Source of the DNA: Campylobacter gastrosuis | Lineage (GTDB): Bacteria; Campylobacterota; Campylobacteria; Campylobacterales; Campylobacteraceae | DNA length: 64,000 nt | NCBI RefSeq assembly: GCF_030249845.1 | Contig: NZ_JANURM010000002.1 | Coordinates: 283,597-347,596, forward strand | Direction: 5' to 3' | In this document: one piece after another, positions 1 to 9,926 of the stretch | Layout of the letters: each line of letters opens with the position of its first letter | How positions within the stretch are numbered: position 1 is the stretch's first letter | Notes under the pieces: model-generated | The model's input: only the letters and a program-made list of their open reading frames with translations | Told to the model about the DNA's origin: nothing | The model's database searches: none | Position numbers and translations under genes: made by a program

Positions 1-731
1 TGCGTCTGTGTCGCCTCATCTCGTGATTTGCCCTTTAATCCGCCGTTGCCAATGGCAATTATGCTCTGTCTTACGTGATAGCTTGGCTTTTCGCTTAAAA
101 AGTCGTGAATTCGCTTTTTTTGATAATCGTGCAAATTTTCATACAAAATCGGCGCACAAATCCCAATGGCTAGGGCTATGCTAATCCAAATTTTCTTATT
201 TACGCCGATGACAAAAAGCACGGCATAGCCGACTAATAAAAGTATCAAAGCAGTGCCTAAATCAGGCTCTTTGGCAATTAGAAAAAATGGTAAAAGAATG
301 TAAAAACTAAGGTGCAAAAACTGCTTTAAGCTATATCCGTCCTCGCCGGGCGGATTTTTTTTAATTAAATATGCAAGCATTAAAAGAAAGGCTGGCTTCA
401 TAATCTCGCTTGGTTGGAGCGTAAAATGCACAAATGGTATATCAAGCCAACGCTTTGCACCAAGCTTACTAATGCCAAAAAACTCAACGCTTAAAAGCAA
501 AACGATATTTATCCAGTAAAGTGCTGGTATAAACCATAAAATTCGCCTTATCGGCAGTAAAAAAAATAGACAAAAACAGGCAAATCCGATGCCAAAATAG
601 ACGCTTTGCTTTGAGGCTAAAATTTCATTTGCCTCCGAGATTAAAATGTATGAAAATGCGATAATTGGCACGATTAAAAATATCTGAAAAAAGTCAAAAT
701 GTGTTAAAATACGCCTATCAAGCCTAATCAA
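1..731 (-). CDS. rodA: Rod-shape determining protein RodA/MrdB, N-terminal part (runs off the window start)
   Basis: Polytopic SEDS-family glycosyltransferase that polymerises lipid II during cell elongation in the inner membrane. About 243 N-terminal residues are present; the C-terminus lies outside the window. The start is read as TTG at 731-729: an in-frame TGA lies two codons upstream and an AAGG sits 8 bases ahead. The protein opens with LIRLDRRILTHFDFFQ, followed by successive hydrophobic helices, and the last residues visible contain the family loop AIGNGGLKGKS. It is divergent from the rluD-like gene, with only about 50 bases between starts. The function is from family knowledge; the assignment is firm. 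Confidence 0.88.
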   Translation of the reverse strand, partial: MIRLDRRILTHFDFFQIFLIVPIIAFSYILISEANEILASKQSVYFGIGFACFCLFFLLPIRRILWFIPALYWINIVLLLSVEFFGISKLGAKRWLDIPFVHFTLQPSEIMKPAFLLMLAYLIKKNPPGEDGYSLKQFLHLSFYILLPFFLIAKEPDLGTALILLLVGYAVLFVIGVNKKIWISIALAIGICAPILYENLHDYQKKRIHDFLSEKPSYHVRQSIIAIGNGGLKGKSRDEATQT

Positions 732-784
732 AAATCAAACCTTAAAAAAATTTTGGCTTGATGATAACAAAAAAAGGTATAAAT

Positions 785-1759
785 TTGGTTGAATTTAGAG
801 CGGATAAAAGACAAAGATTAGATATTTTAGTCGCAAATGAGCTTAAAATTTCACGAAATCAGGCACTAAATCTGATAAAAGACAATCTTGTAAGCGTAAA
901 TAACAAAGAAATTTCAAAGGCTTCATTTAAAATTTCAGATAATGATTTAATAAGTGTTAAGTTTGGCGAAAAAAAAGAGGTTAAAAATGAATATGAAGTA
1001 AATTTTAACGTGCCTATAATTTACGAAGATGATGATATTTTAGTGCTAAATAAACCCCCACATATCGTAACACACGGCGCTTTAAGCCTAAAAGAGGCGA
1101 CACTTGTTGAGTGGCTAAATCAAAATAATTTTATGCTCTCAAATTTAAACGGCGACACAAGGGCTGGTATCGTTCATCGCCTTGATAGAGGCACGAGCGG
1201 AGCGATAGTCGTGGCTAAAAATAACACCGCTCACAACGCACTCTCAGCCCAGCTAAGCGATAAAAGTATGGGGCGAATTTACCTTGCATTAACCGATTTG
1301 CCGATAAAAGAGCCTTGCGTGATTAACAGACCAATTGGCAGAAATCCGCAAAATCGCCTAAAAAACGCCGTAATCCCAAACGGACGAAGTGCAAAATCGG
1401 CATTTATAAATTTAATCTCACAAAACGGAATAAACCTAATCGCCGCAAAGCTTTTTACTGGCAGGACGCACCAGATTAGAGTTCATCTTTTAAGCATAAA
1501 TCGCCATATTTTAGGCGATGATTTATACGGATTTAAGAGCGAAAAAGGTAAAATTGCACGCGTTATGCTTCACGCTTATATGCTTTATTTTACGCATCCA
1601 GTAACGAAAAAACGAGTGGTTTTTACCGCTCCTATTTACGATGATTTTAAAAATTTAGCACTAAGCAAGTTTAGTAAGGAGATATTTGATGAAAAAATTG
1701 ATACGAAATTTCTTGATACCGCTTTTAGTGGCGTTTCTAGCTGGTTGTGCCTCAACTAG
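785..1759 (+). CDS. RluA/RluD-family ribosomal large subunit pseudouridine synthase
   Basis: Isomerises specific uridines in 23S rRNA to pseudouridine. An N-terminal S4-like RNA-binding segment (about residues 5-65) precedes the catalytic domain, whose signature HRLDRGTSG carries the catalytic aspartate; the later TGRTHQIRVHL motif is also typical. I choose TTG at 785 because AAAAAGG lies 7 bases upstream and the protein then begins VEFRADKRQRLD, as homologues do; earlier in-frame TTG/ATG codons (758, 761) lack such a site. The last 24 residues overlap the downstream lipoprotein gene in another frame. The exact rRNA target (RluC- or RluD-like) cannot be fixed from sequence. Confidence 0.85.
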   Translation: MVEFRADKRQRLDILVANELKISRNQALNLIKDNLVSVNNKEISKASFKISDNDLISVKFGEKKEVKNEYEVNFNVPIIYEDDDILVLNKPPHIVTHGALSLKEATLVEWLNQNNFMLSNLNGDTRAGIVHRLDRGTSGAIVVAKNNTAHNALSAQLSDKSMGRIYLALTDLPIKEPCVINRPIGRNPQNRLKNAVIPNGRSAKSAFINLISQNGINLIAAKLFTGRTHQIRVHLLSINRHILGDDLYGFKSEKGKIARVMLHAYMLYFTHPVTKKRVVFTAPIYDDFKNLALSKFSKEIFDEKIDTKFLDTAFSGVSSWLCLN

Positions 1760-2894
1760 CGTCCCAACCCAGCAAAGTGCCTCCTTGCCGGTGGTTACGA
1801 GCCTTAAAACCATTAGCGATATGACGCAAATTGGCTTTGAGTGGCTTAGCGTAAATGATGAAAAAGTCATCGGCTATGAGCTTTACAGACTTGATACAAA
1901 GAGCCAGAAATTTAAATCCATAGCCGTTATAAACGATAGATTTGCCACTCATTACGTTGATACGGATTTAAAACCTGAAACGACCTACACATACCAGCTT
2001 CGCACATTTTCAGAGAGTGCTATATCAAATCCGGGCGAGAGCGTAAGTGCGACTACAAAACCGCTTTTAAATTCAGTCCCATTTGCACAAGCTATCGCTG
2101 GACTGCCAAATAGAGTAAAACTAATCTGGCGACCGCACCCTGACGCTAGCGTCGTTAGCTACGTGATAAAACGTGCTAATGCAAATGATGAGAAATTTAG
2201 CCACGTTGCCACGATTGATGGCAGGTTAAATGCTGAATTTATAGACACAAATGTAAAACCGGGCAAAAATTACAAATATATAATCTACGTAAAAACCGGC
2301 TCTGGCGTGCTTTCAAACCCAAGCGAAGTGATACAAGCCACGACTAAAAAGCTACCAAATCCAGTAACAAAAATAAACGCCACACAAAACGAACCAAAAA
2401 AGATAGTCCTAACGTGGCAAGCTCCACAAATTGATGACTTTTCGCATTATAATGTTTATAGGGCAATTAGCAAATTTCTGCCTTACACTTACGTTGCAAA
2501 GACCAGTGACACAAGCTTTGAGGATTTAATCAACTCAAACGGCGCAACAAGATACTACAAAATCACAGCTGTTGATATTGACGGACTTGAAAGCTTAAAA
2601 CAAAACGAGCCAGTGCTTGGTGCTACCCTAGCCCAGCCAGATGCACCACAAATTAGTGCAAATTTTGACGGCAGTGGCATAAATGTAAGCTGGGAGCGTG
2701 TAAATAGAGCCTCTTATTACAGCGTTTTTAGAAGTGGCGGCGGCGACGATAAGAGCTTTTCAAATATCACAGAAACTAGCTTTTATGACAGCGATATAAC
2801 GCAAAATTCTACCTATAAATACAGAGTCGTTGCCGTTGATGAGTTTGGACTAAGCTCTGATAAGTCAAACAGCGTTGAAATAGCGGTAAAATAA
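1689..2894 (+). CDS. flpA: Fibronectin type III-domain lipoprotein, FlpA-like
   Basis: Surface-exposed lipoprotein; in C. jejuni FlpA (fibronectin-like protein A) binds host fibronectin. The protein starts with a lipoprotein signal ending in the lipobox LAGC, so Cys at about residue 20 of the precursor should be lipidated. Four tandem FN3-like modules of about 90 residues follow, recognisable by repeated V.Y.LYR / Y.Y.V.A patterns; the C. jejuni protein is usually described with three. ATG at 1689 follows AAGGAG by 7 bases. It overlaps the end of the rRNA pseudouridine synthase by 71 bases, and its stop overlaps the trmB start (TAATG). Adhesin function is inferred from homology. Confidence 0.82.
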   Translation: MKKLIRNFLIPLLVAFLAGCASTSVPTQQSASLPVVTSLKTISDMTQIGFEWLSVNDEKVIGYELYRLDTKSQKFKSIAVINDRFATHYVDTDLKPETTYTYQLRTFSESAISNPGESVSATTKPLLNSVPFAQAIAGLPNRVKLIWRPHPDASVVSYVIKRANANDEKFSHVATIDGRLNAEFIDTNVKPGKNYKYIIYVKTGSGVLSNPSEVIQATTKKLPNPVTKINATQNEPKKIVLTWQAPQIDDFSHYNVYRAISKFLPYTYVAKTSDTSFEDLINSNGATRYYKITAVDIDGLESLKQNEPVLGATLAQPDAPQISANFDGSGINVSWERVNRASYYSVFRSGGGDDKSFSNITETSFYDSDITQNSTYKYRVVAVDEFGLSSDKSNSVEIAVK

Positions 2895-4081
2895 TGCCAA
2901 ATTTCATAGCTAAAAACCTAAAAAATAGAGCCTATCCGTTTGGCAAAGATGATGTTGAGTTTTTATGGGAGGCAAGCGATAAAAGCCACAGCCTAATCTA
3001 CACAAAAAGTGGCGATGAGAGCTTTTTTATCGTTAAGAAACAAGACCAAAAGAGCCAAAATTTCATCATCAAAGGCGAAAAGCTAACAAAACCAGCCAAA
3101 ATCGGACTTTTACAAAAGGCACTTTTAATTTACAAAGATGAAAACACAAGCCAAATCATAAGCGAAGCTATGGCTTACAAACCAGCAAAACTGCCAAAAA
3201 ATGGCGAATTTATCCTAAATATCAATACTTTTATAGATGATTTTAACGAGCTAAAAAGCAGATTTAGCAAAATTTTTATTGAGATTGGCTTTGGCTCTGG
3301 CAGACACCTTTTATTTCAGGCTAAAAATCACGAAAACGCCCTAGTTATCGGTATTGAAGTCTATAAGCCAAGCATTGAGCAGGTCGCAAAACTAGCAATC
3401 GCTCAAAATTTAAAAAACGTAAGAGTGATAAACACGGATGCAAGGCTGATTTTATCGCTAATTGACTCAAATTTAGTGGATAAAATTTTCTTACACTTCC
3501 CAGTGCCGTGGGATAAGCAAGAGCACAGGCGAGTGGTTTCGGCTGAGTTTGTAAATGAGTGCCAAAGGGTGCTAAAAATGGGTGGGAATTTTGAGCTAAG
3601 GACTGATAGCAGGGAGTATTTTGATTTTAGCTTGGCTCTGTTTTTAAACCTAAAAAACGCCAAAATCGCACTTAATAAAAACGAAAATTTAGAAATTTCA
3701 AGCAAATACGAAGACCGCTGGCGAAAGCAAGAAAAAGATATTTACGACCTTATTTTTACCTGCGAAAATGAGAGTTTAAAAAGAGAAAATTTAGCCGAGT
3801 TTGAGTTTAAAAACAGCTACGATTTAGCCCAAATAAAACAAAATTTCAAGGACAGCACATACAAAGATGATGAAATTTTTGTCCATTTTGAAAAGCTTTA
3901 TGTCGGACAAGACAGGCTTATTATCAAGGTCGCCTTTGGTGCGTTTAATAAGCCAGAACACTGCTATTTAAAGCTAGAAAACGGCACTTGCGAGTATTTT
4001 ATAAAAAAACCACTTCTAACAAAGCAAAATTTAAAAGCCCACAGGATTTTAGAGGACACCTTAGCAAAATGCAAAGTATAA
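2894..4081 (+). CDS. trmB: tRNA (guanine-N7-)-methyltransferase TrmB
   Basis: SAM-dependent enzyme making m7G46 in the variable loop of tRNAs. The class I methyltransferase core lies in the middle (about residues 120-270): motif I IEIGFGSGRHLLFQA and the conserved HFPVPWDKQEHRR block match TrmB. The 395-residue protein has an N-terminal extension of about 110 residues and a C-terminal extension of similar size compared with E. coli TrmB, a layout I know from epsilonproteobacteria. Start and stop both overlap neighbours (TAATG with the lipoprotein gene, 13 bases with ftsE), so it is in the operon. Confidence 0.9.
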   Translation: MPNFIAKNLKNRAYPFGKDDVEFLWEASDKSHSLIYTKSGDESFFIVKKQDQKSQNFIIKGEKLTKPAKIGLLQKALLIYKDENTSQIISEAMAYKPAKLPKNGEFILNINTFIDDFNELKSRFSKIFIEIGFGSGRHLLFQAKNHENALVIGIEVYKPSIEQVAKLAIAQNLKNVRVINTDARLILSLIDSNLVDKIFLHFPVPWDKQEHRRVVSAEFVNECQRVLKMGGNFELRTDSREYFDFSLALFLNLKNAKIALNKNENLEISSKYEDRWRKQEKDIYDLIFTCENESLKRENLAEFEFKNSYDLAQIKQNFKDSTYKDDEIFVHFEKLYVGQDRLIIKVAFGAFNKPEHCYLKLENGTCEYFIKKPLLTKQNLKAHRILEDTLAKCKV

Positions 4082-4740
4082 TCAAAGCAAGAAACCTAAT
4101 CCTAGCCTACGAAAACGAAGATGTCATCATAAAAAATGGGAATTTAGATGTCAAAACAAATGAATTTGTATTCATCACTGGCAAAAGTGGTAGCGGTAAA
4201 TCCACGCTTTTAAAGTCGTTTTACGGCGAGATCCCAGTGCGTGCTGGCGAGCTAAATGTTTGCCTAACCTCGCTAAATAAAATTTCACAAAACGAGCTTG
4301 ACAAGCTACGCCAACGAATTGGCATAATTTTTCAAAATTACAGATTAATTAACGAGTGGAGCGTCGAGAAAAACGTAATGCTACCACTAATCATCAAAGG
4401 AATTTCACGCTCAAACTGCGAAAAACAAGCCGCAAAACTGCTAAAACACGTAAATATGTCGCACAAGGCTGATAAATTCCCACTTGAATTAAGCGGTGGC
4501 GAACAGCAAAGGGTCGCTATGGCAAGGGCATTAGCACACAATCCAAACCTGCTTTTATGCGATGAGCCAACGGGCAACTTAGATGAGTATTCAAGCGATA
4601 TCATCTGGTCGCTTTTGATGTCAGCAAGGGAGTATCTAGGCACGACAATCGTGGTCGTAACGCACCATATACCGATGAATTTACGCATATCTTATAGACA
4701 TTTTGCCATTGAAAATGGAGCGATAAATGAGATCAATTAG
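4069..4740 (+). CDS. ftsE: Cell division ATP-binding protein FtsE
   Basis: ABC ATPase that partners FtsX at the septum and controls peptidoglycan amidase activation. Walker A GKSGSGKST, signature LSGGEQQRVA, Walker B LLLCDEPTGNLD and the switch histidine in VTHH are all intact, so it should hydrolyse ATP. The frame is open further upstream inside trmB, but I place the start at ATG 4069 (MQSIIKARNL), giving 223 residues, the usual FtsE size. It overlaps trmB by 13 bases and ftsX by 14 bases, consistent with translational coupling. Confidence 0.9.
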   Translation: MQSIIKARNLILAYENEDVIIKNGNLDVKTNEFVFITGKSGSGKSTLLKSFYGEIPVRAGELNVCLTSLNKISQNELDKLRQRIGIIFQNYRLINEWSVEKNVMLPLIIKGISRSNCEKQAAKLLKHVNMSHKADKFPLELSGGEQQRVAMARALAHNPNLLLCDEPTGNLDEYSSDIIWSLLMSAREYLGTTIVVVTHHIPMNLRISYRHFAIENGAINEIN

Positions 4741-5518
4741 CTTTATTTTAGCCCTAATCTCGCTGCTTTTTGCCGTGCAGTTTAGTGTGCTTTGTGCAAA
4801 TGTCGTAAAAGAGTATGAAAAGCTGATGAATAGCGACTACAACATAATAATCGTTTCAACAAAAGAGCTAACCGAGCCAGAGCTTCGTCCGCTCGTGCCG
4901 ACACTCTCATCGCTTTTGCCACTTAGTGCTAAAAAGATAGTTGATCGGCTAAATAACGACATTTCAAGCAAAAATTTATCAATCCTACAAAACGCCCTGC
5001 CAAAATTTTACACCCTAAAACTAAACGCCCTGCCAAGCACTGAGTATATGAAGCAAATACGCCAAAAACTGCTTAACATTGACGGCGTTAGCAAGGTTGA
5101 GACTTTTTTAAGAACTCACGATAAAGTTTATAAGACCCTAAATTTACTTAAATTTATCTCTTACATTTTTATCGGCATTGTCGGATTTACCGGGCTTTTG
5201 TTGATGTCAAGGCAGATTAGAATTTGGAGCTTTGAGCATAGAGATAGGATTGAGATTATGAGCCTTTTTGGGGCTAGTTTTTGGCAAAAAAGTGCCGTGC
5301 TTTACAGATATGCCATTTTTAGCAGTATCGTTGCTACGCTTGTTGTAACAGCTATATTTTACTTTTTGCCAGATTTTATCTCATCAAAAGAGTTAATTAG
5401 CCAAATTAGCATTGCCGTGCCTAAAATTTCACTCATTGATGAAGCACCTACACTGCTTGGTATTTCGCTATTTATTAGCATTTTTATGGTTAGCGTTGTA
5501 ACAAAAAGGGTAAGTTAG
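4727..5518 (+). CDS. ftsX: Cell division protein FtsX (permease-like)
   Basis: Membrane partner of FtsE. The 263-residue protein has an N-terminal transmembrane helix (about 5-25), an extracytoplasmic domain (about 26-135) and three further helices (about 140-160, 190-212, 240-258), the FtsX topology. It transmits ATPase state to a periplasmic coiled-coil protein, here most likely the gene product directly downstream. The gene starts inside ftsE and ends 2 bases before the next start. Confidence 0.88.
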   Translation: MRSISFILALISLLFAVQFSVLCANVVKEYEKLMNSDYNIIIVSTKELTEPELRPLVPTLSSLLPLSAKKIVDRLNNDISSKNLSILQNALPKFYTLKLNALPSTEYMKQIRQKLLNIDGVSKVETFLRTHDKVYKTLNLLKFISYIFIGIVGFTGLLLMSRQIRIWSFEHRDRIEIMSLFGASFWQKSAVLYRYAIFSSIVATLVVTAIFYFLPDFISSKELISQISIAVPKISLIDEAPTLLGISLFISIFMVSVVTKRVS

Positions 5519-5520
5519 CT

Positions 5521-6741
5521 GTGAGAATTTTACTCATCATCGCCCTTGTGTTTTTATCCGCCTTTTCTCAAACGCAAAATACAAAAAAACGCATAGAAAC
5601 AAATAAAAATTCCCTTCGTTCAACTGAAATTTTATCCCAGCAGTTAAACAAAAAGCTTGATGATTTAGCAAACGACATCATAAACGGCGAAAAAGAGCTA
5701 AAAAATATCGCCATATCAATCCTAAAAACAAAGGAGCAAATCCTAAATTTAGAAGGCAACGCAACGGCTGCAAACAAAGAGCTTGATAACCTAAACGAGC
5801 AAAACAAGGACTTAATCCGCACACAAAAACAGACCGAAGATAATATTATTAGAATCATCGCCGAGGATTTTTCGCTTGATTTAATCCTTGAAGATGGCGG
5901 TGTTGATGAGAGCGACGAGGCGATAGTAGCGACATCTGTGCTTTCAAAGCTAAATAATGTGCTAAAAGATGACCTTAAAAAAATGGCAAAAAACTACGAG
6001 CAAACTTCAAATTTAATCAAAGAAAAATCAAACAAAATTGAGCAAATTGAGGGCAGAATAAAAGAGCATAAACGCAAACAAAACGAGCTAATTGCCCTTG
6101 AAAATAACCAAAAAAAGGCGATAGCCAACCTAAAACGAGATAAAGAAATTTACACCAAAAAACTAGCAAAACTACAAATCCAGCAAGATGAGCTTAGAAA
6201 GACACTTGAAGAGCTAGCAATCATCGCAAAAAAAGAGGACGAGGCACAAAAAAAGGCAGCCGAGCAAAAATCAAAAAAACAGCAACAAGCCTCAAAAGAT
6301 GGCGATATAAAACAGCTTGGTTCAAGCTATCAAACAAGCTCTGTTAAACGCTACACTGGGGCTAAAACGATAGCTCCACTTGATGATTTTGTGGTTAAAC
6401 AAAAATTTGGTAATTACGTTGATCCAATTTATAACATTAAAATTTTTAACGAATCTGTCGTTTTAAGGTCAAAAACCCTAGACGCAAAGGTTAAAAGCGT
6501 GCTAAATGGCAAGGTTGTCTTTGCAAAGCAAACCCAGCTACTTGATAAAGTGATAATCATTGAAAACGACAACGGCATACACACAATCTACGCTCATCTA
6601 AGCCAAATCGCCCCGACAATAAAGGTCGGTGTCAGAGTGCAAAAGGGCTACATTATCGGCAGGGTCAAAGATGACCTGACCTTTGAAGTAACGCAAAAAA
6701 ACTATCACATTGACCCACTTGAAATGATCGCTCAAAAATAG
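5521..6741 (+). CDS. EnvC-like periplasmic coiled-coil protein with degenerate LytM/M23 domain
   Basis: Exported protein (signal peptide about 1-16 ending in LSAFS), a long charged coiled coil (about 20-265) and a C-terminal LytM/M23 domain (about 290-400). In active M23 peptidases zinc is bound by H/D in HxGxD and by the second H of HxH. Here the first motif is absent, the final motif reads LTFEV instead of LHFEV, and only the YAHLS histidine remains, so catalysis is unlikely. E. coli EnvC has the same loss and works as an FtsEX-controlled activator of amidases. The start is GTG 5521, two bases after the ftsX stop. Adjacency to ftsEX supports the activator role; often annotated simply as peptidase M23. 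Confidence 0.83.
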   Translation: MRILLIIALVFLSAFSQTQNTKKRIETNKNSLRSTEILSQQLNKKLDDLANDIINGEKELKNIAISILKTKEQILNLEGNATAANKELDNLNEQNKDLIRTQKQTEDNIIRIIAEDFSLDLILEDGGVDESDEAIVATSVLSKLNNVLKDDLKKMAKNYEQTSNLIKEKSNKIEQIEGRIKEHKRKQNELIALENNQKKAIANLKRDKEIYTKKLAKLQIQQDELRKTLEELAIIAKKEDEAQKKAAEQKSKKQQQASKDGDIKQLGSSYQTSSVKRYTGAKTIAPLDDFVVKQKFGNYVDPIYNIKIFNESVVLRSKTLDAKVKSVLNGKVVFAKQTQLLDKVIIIENDNGIHTIYAHLSQIAPTIKVGVRVQKGYIIGRVKDDLTFEVTQKNYHIDPLEMIAQK

Positions 6742-6774
6742 CTTATTAGCTTATTTTAAACCCTTTTTGGGTAA

Positions 6775-7518
<744 letters not shown>

Positions 7519-7534
7519 ATTTCAAAGGATAAAA

Positions 7535-7750
7535 ATGAGAACAGAACAAATCACAGCACAGGCACTAAAACAGCTAGGAGATGACAGATACAAGCTATCG
7601 CTTGTCGTTGCAAAAAGGGCTGAGGCTATCGCAAATGGTGCTGAAATTTTAGTAAATACAGACACTTCAAAACTAAAACCAGCAGATATAGCACTGCTTG
7701 AAGTAGCACAGGGCAAAATCGGTTTAGAGGCTATTATTGAAACAAAATAG
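7535..7750 (+). CDS. rpoZ: RNA polymerase omega subunit
   Basis: Small (71 residues) RNA polymerase subunit that helps fold beta' and forms part of a ppGpp-binding site in proteobacteria. The N-terminal MRTEQITAQAL and the central YKLSLVVAKRAEAIANG helix correspond to the omega core. It follows pyrH by 16 bases and overlaps the (p)ppGpp synthetase gene by 14 bases, a coupling that is functionally sensible. Confidence 0.88.
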   Translation: MRTEQITAQALKQLGDDRYKLSLVVAKRAEAIANGAEILVNTDTSKLKPADIALLEVAQGKIGLEAIIETK

Positions 7751-9911
7751 TATCTTTTTAGAGCAGTTAATTAGCCAAATTATTGAGATTAAAAGCGTTA
7801 CAAACGCCCAAAATTTGCTCTTTTCACTCTATGAGCCAACTTATAGGCTAGAAAAAGCAATAGATAAATGTATCACGCTTCACGCAGGGCAATACAGAAA
7901 GAGTGGCGAGCCTTACGCTATCCACCCGATTTTAGTCGCTTGCATTGTCGCTTATATGGGTGGCGATGAGAATATGCTAATTGCTGCCATACTTCACGAT
8001 GTCGTTGAAGATACCGACGCCACGCAAGATGATGTCAGGGCTGAATTTGGCGAAGAGGTGGCAAAATTAGTTGAAGCACTCACAAAAATCGTAACAATCA
8101 GAGAAGATAAGCTAGTTAGTTCAAGCAGTAATGAAAAACTAGCAAGCTCAGCCCTTACATTTAGAAAAATGCTCTTAGTTTCTATTGAAGATATCAGGGC
8201 GTTAGTCATTAAGCTTTGCGACAGACTTCATAATATGCTAACTCTTGACGCACTTCGCCCAGAAAAGCAAAAGCGAATCGCCGAAGAGACGCTAATGGTC
8301 TATGCACCAATCGCACACAGGCTTGGAATTTCATCAATTAAAAATATCCTTGAAGATTTAAGCTTTAAGTATATCCTGCCAGATGAATATGCTAAAATTG
8401 ACAGCTATTTAAACGACCACAAACAGCAACTAGCCCTAAAACTCAACGCCTTTTACGATAAGGTAACGCAAATTTTACTTCAAAACGGCTTTTCAGAAAA
8501 CAACTTTGAAATGCAAAAACGCATAAAGCACCACTACTCAATCTACCTAAAAATGCAACGAAAAGGTTTTAGCATTGAAGAGGTGCTTGATTTACTAGCC
8601 ATTCGCATTATCGTAAATGACCCGCTTGATTGTTACCTTGCACTTGGCTGTTTGCACATAAATTTTAATCCGCTAATCTCACGTTTTAAAGACTATATCG
8701 CCCTGCCAAAACAAAATGGCTATCAAACGATACACACAACAATTTTTGATGATAAGAGCATTTTTGAGATTCAAATTAGAAGCTACGATATGCATAAGAC
8801 CGCAGAATACGGCGTTGCGGCACATTGGAAGTATAAAGGTGGCAGTCTTTTAAATCCAAAACTTGACTGGCTAAATGATATTAGTATGCAAAATGAAGCT
8901 GAAAATAACCCAGAAGAGCTTTATGAATACGCAAAAGACAGCCTTTACATTGAAGATATTGCCGTTTATTCGCCAAAAGGCGGAATTTTCACCCTGCCAC
9001 GTGGTGCCACTGCACTTGATTACGCATATGAAATTCACACCGAAATTGGACTTTATGCAAAAGAAGCTTACGTAAATCGCATAAAAGTGCCACTTTTAAC
9101 CGAGCTTAAAAACGGCGATATCGTTCGGATTGTAACTGATGATGAGCCAAAATATCGCTGTTCGTGGATAAATAGCGTAAAAACCGGCAAGGCAAAGGCG
9201 ACAATAAGATCGCTTTGTAAGCAAAAAATGCGTGAGCTAAATCACAAAATCGCAATTGAAATTTTAAGCGGAATTTTTGATGTTTTACCAGAGAAAATTT
9301 CAAAATGGATTGAAGTTGAAGATTTAAGCAAGAAAATTTTTCGCATTGCAACCGATTCAATCTACCTGCAAGAGGTCGTAAATATCTTTAAAAAACATAT
9401 GAAAAAAGAGCGTGCCTTCGTGCTTAGCATAGGCGATAAATACAGCGTTAAAAAGCAAAAATTTGAAAATATCGTAATCTACTCAAATCACAAAATAACA
9501 AACGTTGAGTTTGATTACTGCTGTAACCCAAAAAGAGGCGATAGCATTGTCGGATTTAGAAACGGACACAACGTGCTAGTTCATCACAAGCTTTGCGAAA
9601 GAGCAAATAAGATGATAGGCAAAAACGAAATGGCGTTTGTAAAATGGACAAAAATCGCCCCACACCGCTACAAAATCATCTTAAATTTAGAAAACCGCAA
9701 AGGTGCTTTGGCTGAATTTTTAACCTTTTTAGCAAGGCTTGGCGTAAATGTCGCAACGATAAATTTAAACGAAAGTGGCGATATTTCGCGAAATTACTTT
9801 GTTTTAAGCGTTGAAATTAGCGAAAATATCAGTGCTGATGATGTCAAAGAGCGATTAAAAGAGCGTTATAAAATCATTGATTTTACCTCACAAGATGACG
9901 CTTACAATTAA
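7737..9911 (+). CDS. spoT: Bifunctional (p)ppGpp synthetase/hydrolase SpoT/RelA
   Basis: Makes and degrades the stringent-response alarmone. Domains in order: HD hydrolase (about 45-200, with GEPYAIHP and the metal-site ILHDVVEDT intact), synthetase (about 240-370, with FKDYIALPKQNGYQT and the AAHWKYK end), TGS (about 405-465), and a C-terminal ACT domain (about 650-720). Both catalytic modules look intact, as expected when it is the only long RSH enzyme. The start is TTG at 7737, inside rpoZ, supported by GAGG 6 bases ahead. Confidence 0.9.
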   Translation: MKQNSIFLEQLISQIIEIKSVTNAQNLLFSLYEPTYRLEKAIDKCITLHAGQYRKSGEPYAIHPILVACIVAYMGGDENMLIAAILHDVVEDTDATQDDVRAEFGEEVAKLVEALTKIVTIREDKLVSSSSNEKLASSALTFRKMLLVSIEDIRALVIKLCDRLHNMLTLDALRPEKQKRIAEETLMVYAPIAHRLGISSIKNILEDLSFKYILPDEYAKIDSYLNDHKQQLALKLNAFYDKVTQILLQNGFSENNFEMQKRIKHHYSIYLKMQRKGFSIEEVLDLLAIRIIVNDPLDCYLALGCLHINFNPLISRFKDYIALPKQNGYQTIHTTIFDDKSIFEIQIRSYDMHKTAEYGVAAHWKYKGGSLLNPKLDWLNDISMQNEAENNPEELYEYAKDSLYIEDIAVYSPKGGIFTLPRGATALDYAYEIHTEIGLYAKEAYVNRIKVPLLTELKNGDIVRIVTDDEPKYRCSWINSVKTGKAKATIRSLCKQKMRELNHKIAIEILSGIFDVLPEKISKWIEVEDLSKKIFRIATDSIYLQEVVNIFKKHMKKERAFVLSIGDKYSVKKQKFENIVIYSNHKITNVEFDYCCNPKRGDSIVGFRNGHNVLVHHKLCERANKMIGKNEMAFVKWTKIAPHRYKIILNLENRKGALAEFLTFLARLGVNVATINLNESGDISRNYFVLSVEISENISADDVKERLKERYKIIDFTSQDDAYN

Positions 9912-9926
9912 ATTTAAAGGATAAAA

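Noticed and set aside
4686..4740. FtsE/FtsX as an ordinary lipoprotein-export (LolDE/MacB) pair
   Set aside because: The permease is 263 residues with FtsX topology, and both genes sit in the conserved trmB-ftsE-ftsX-M23 order.
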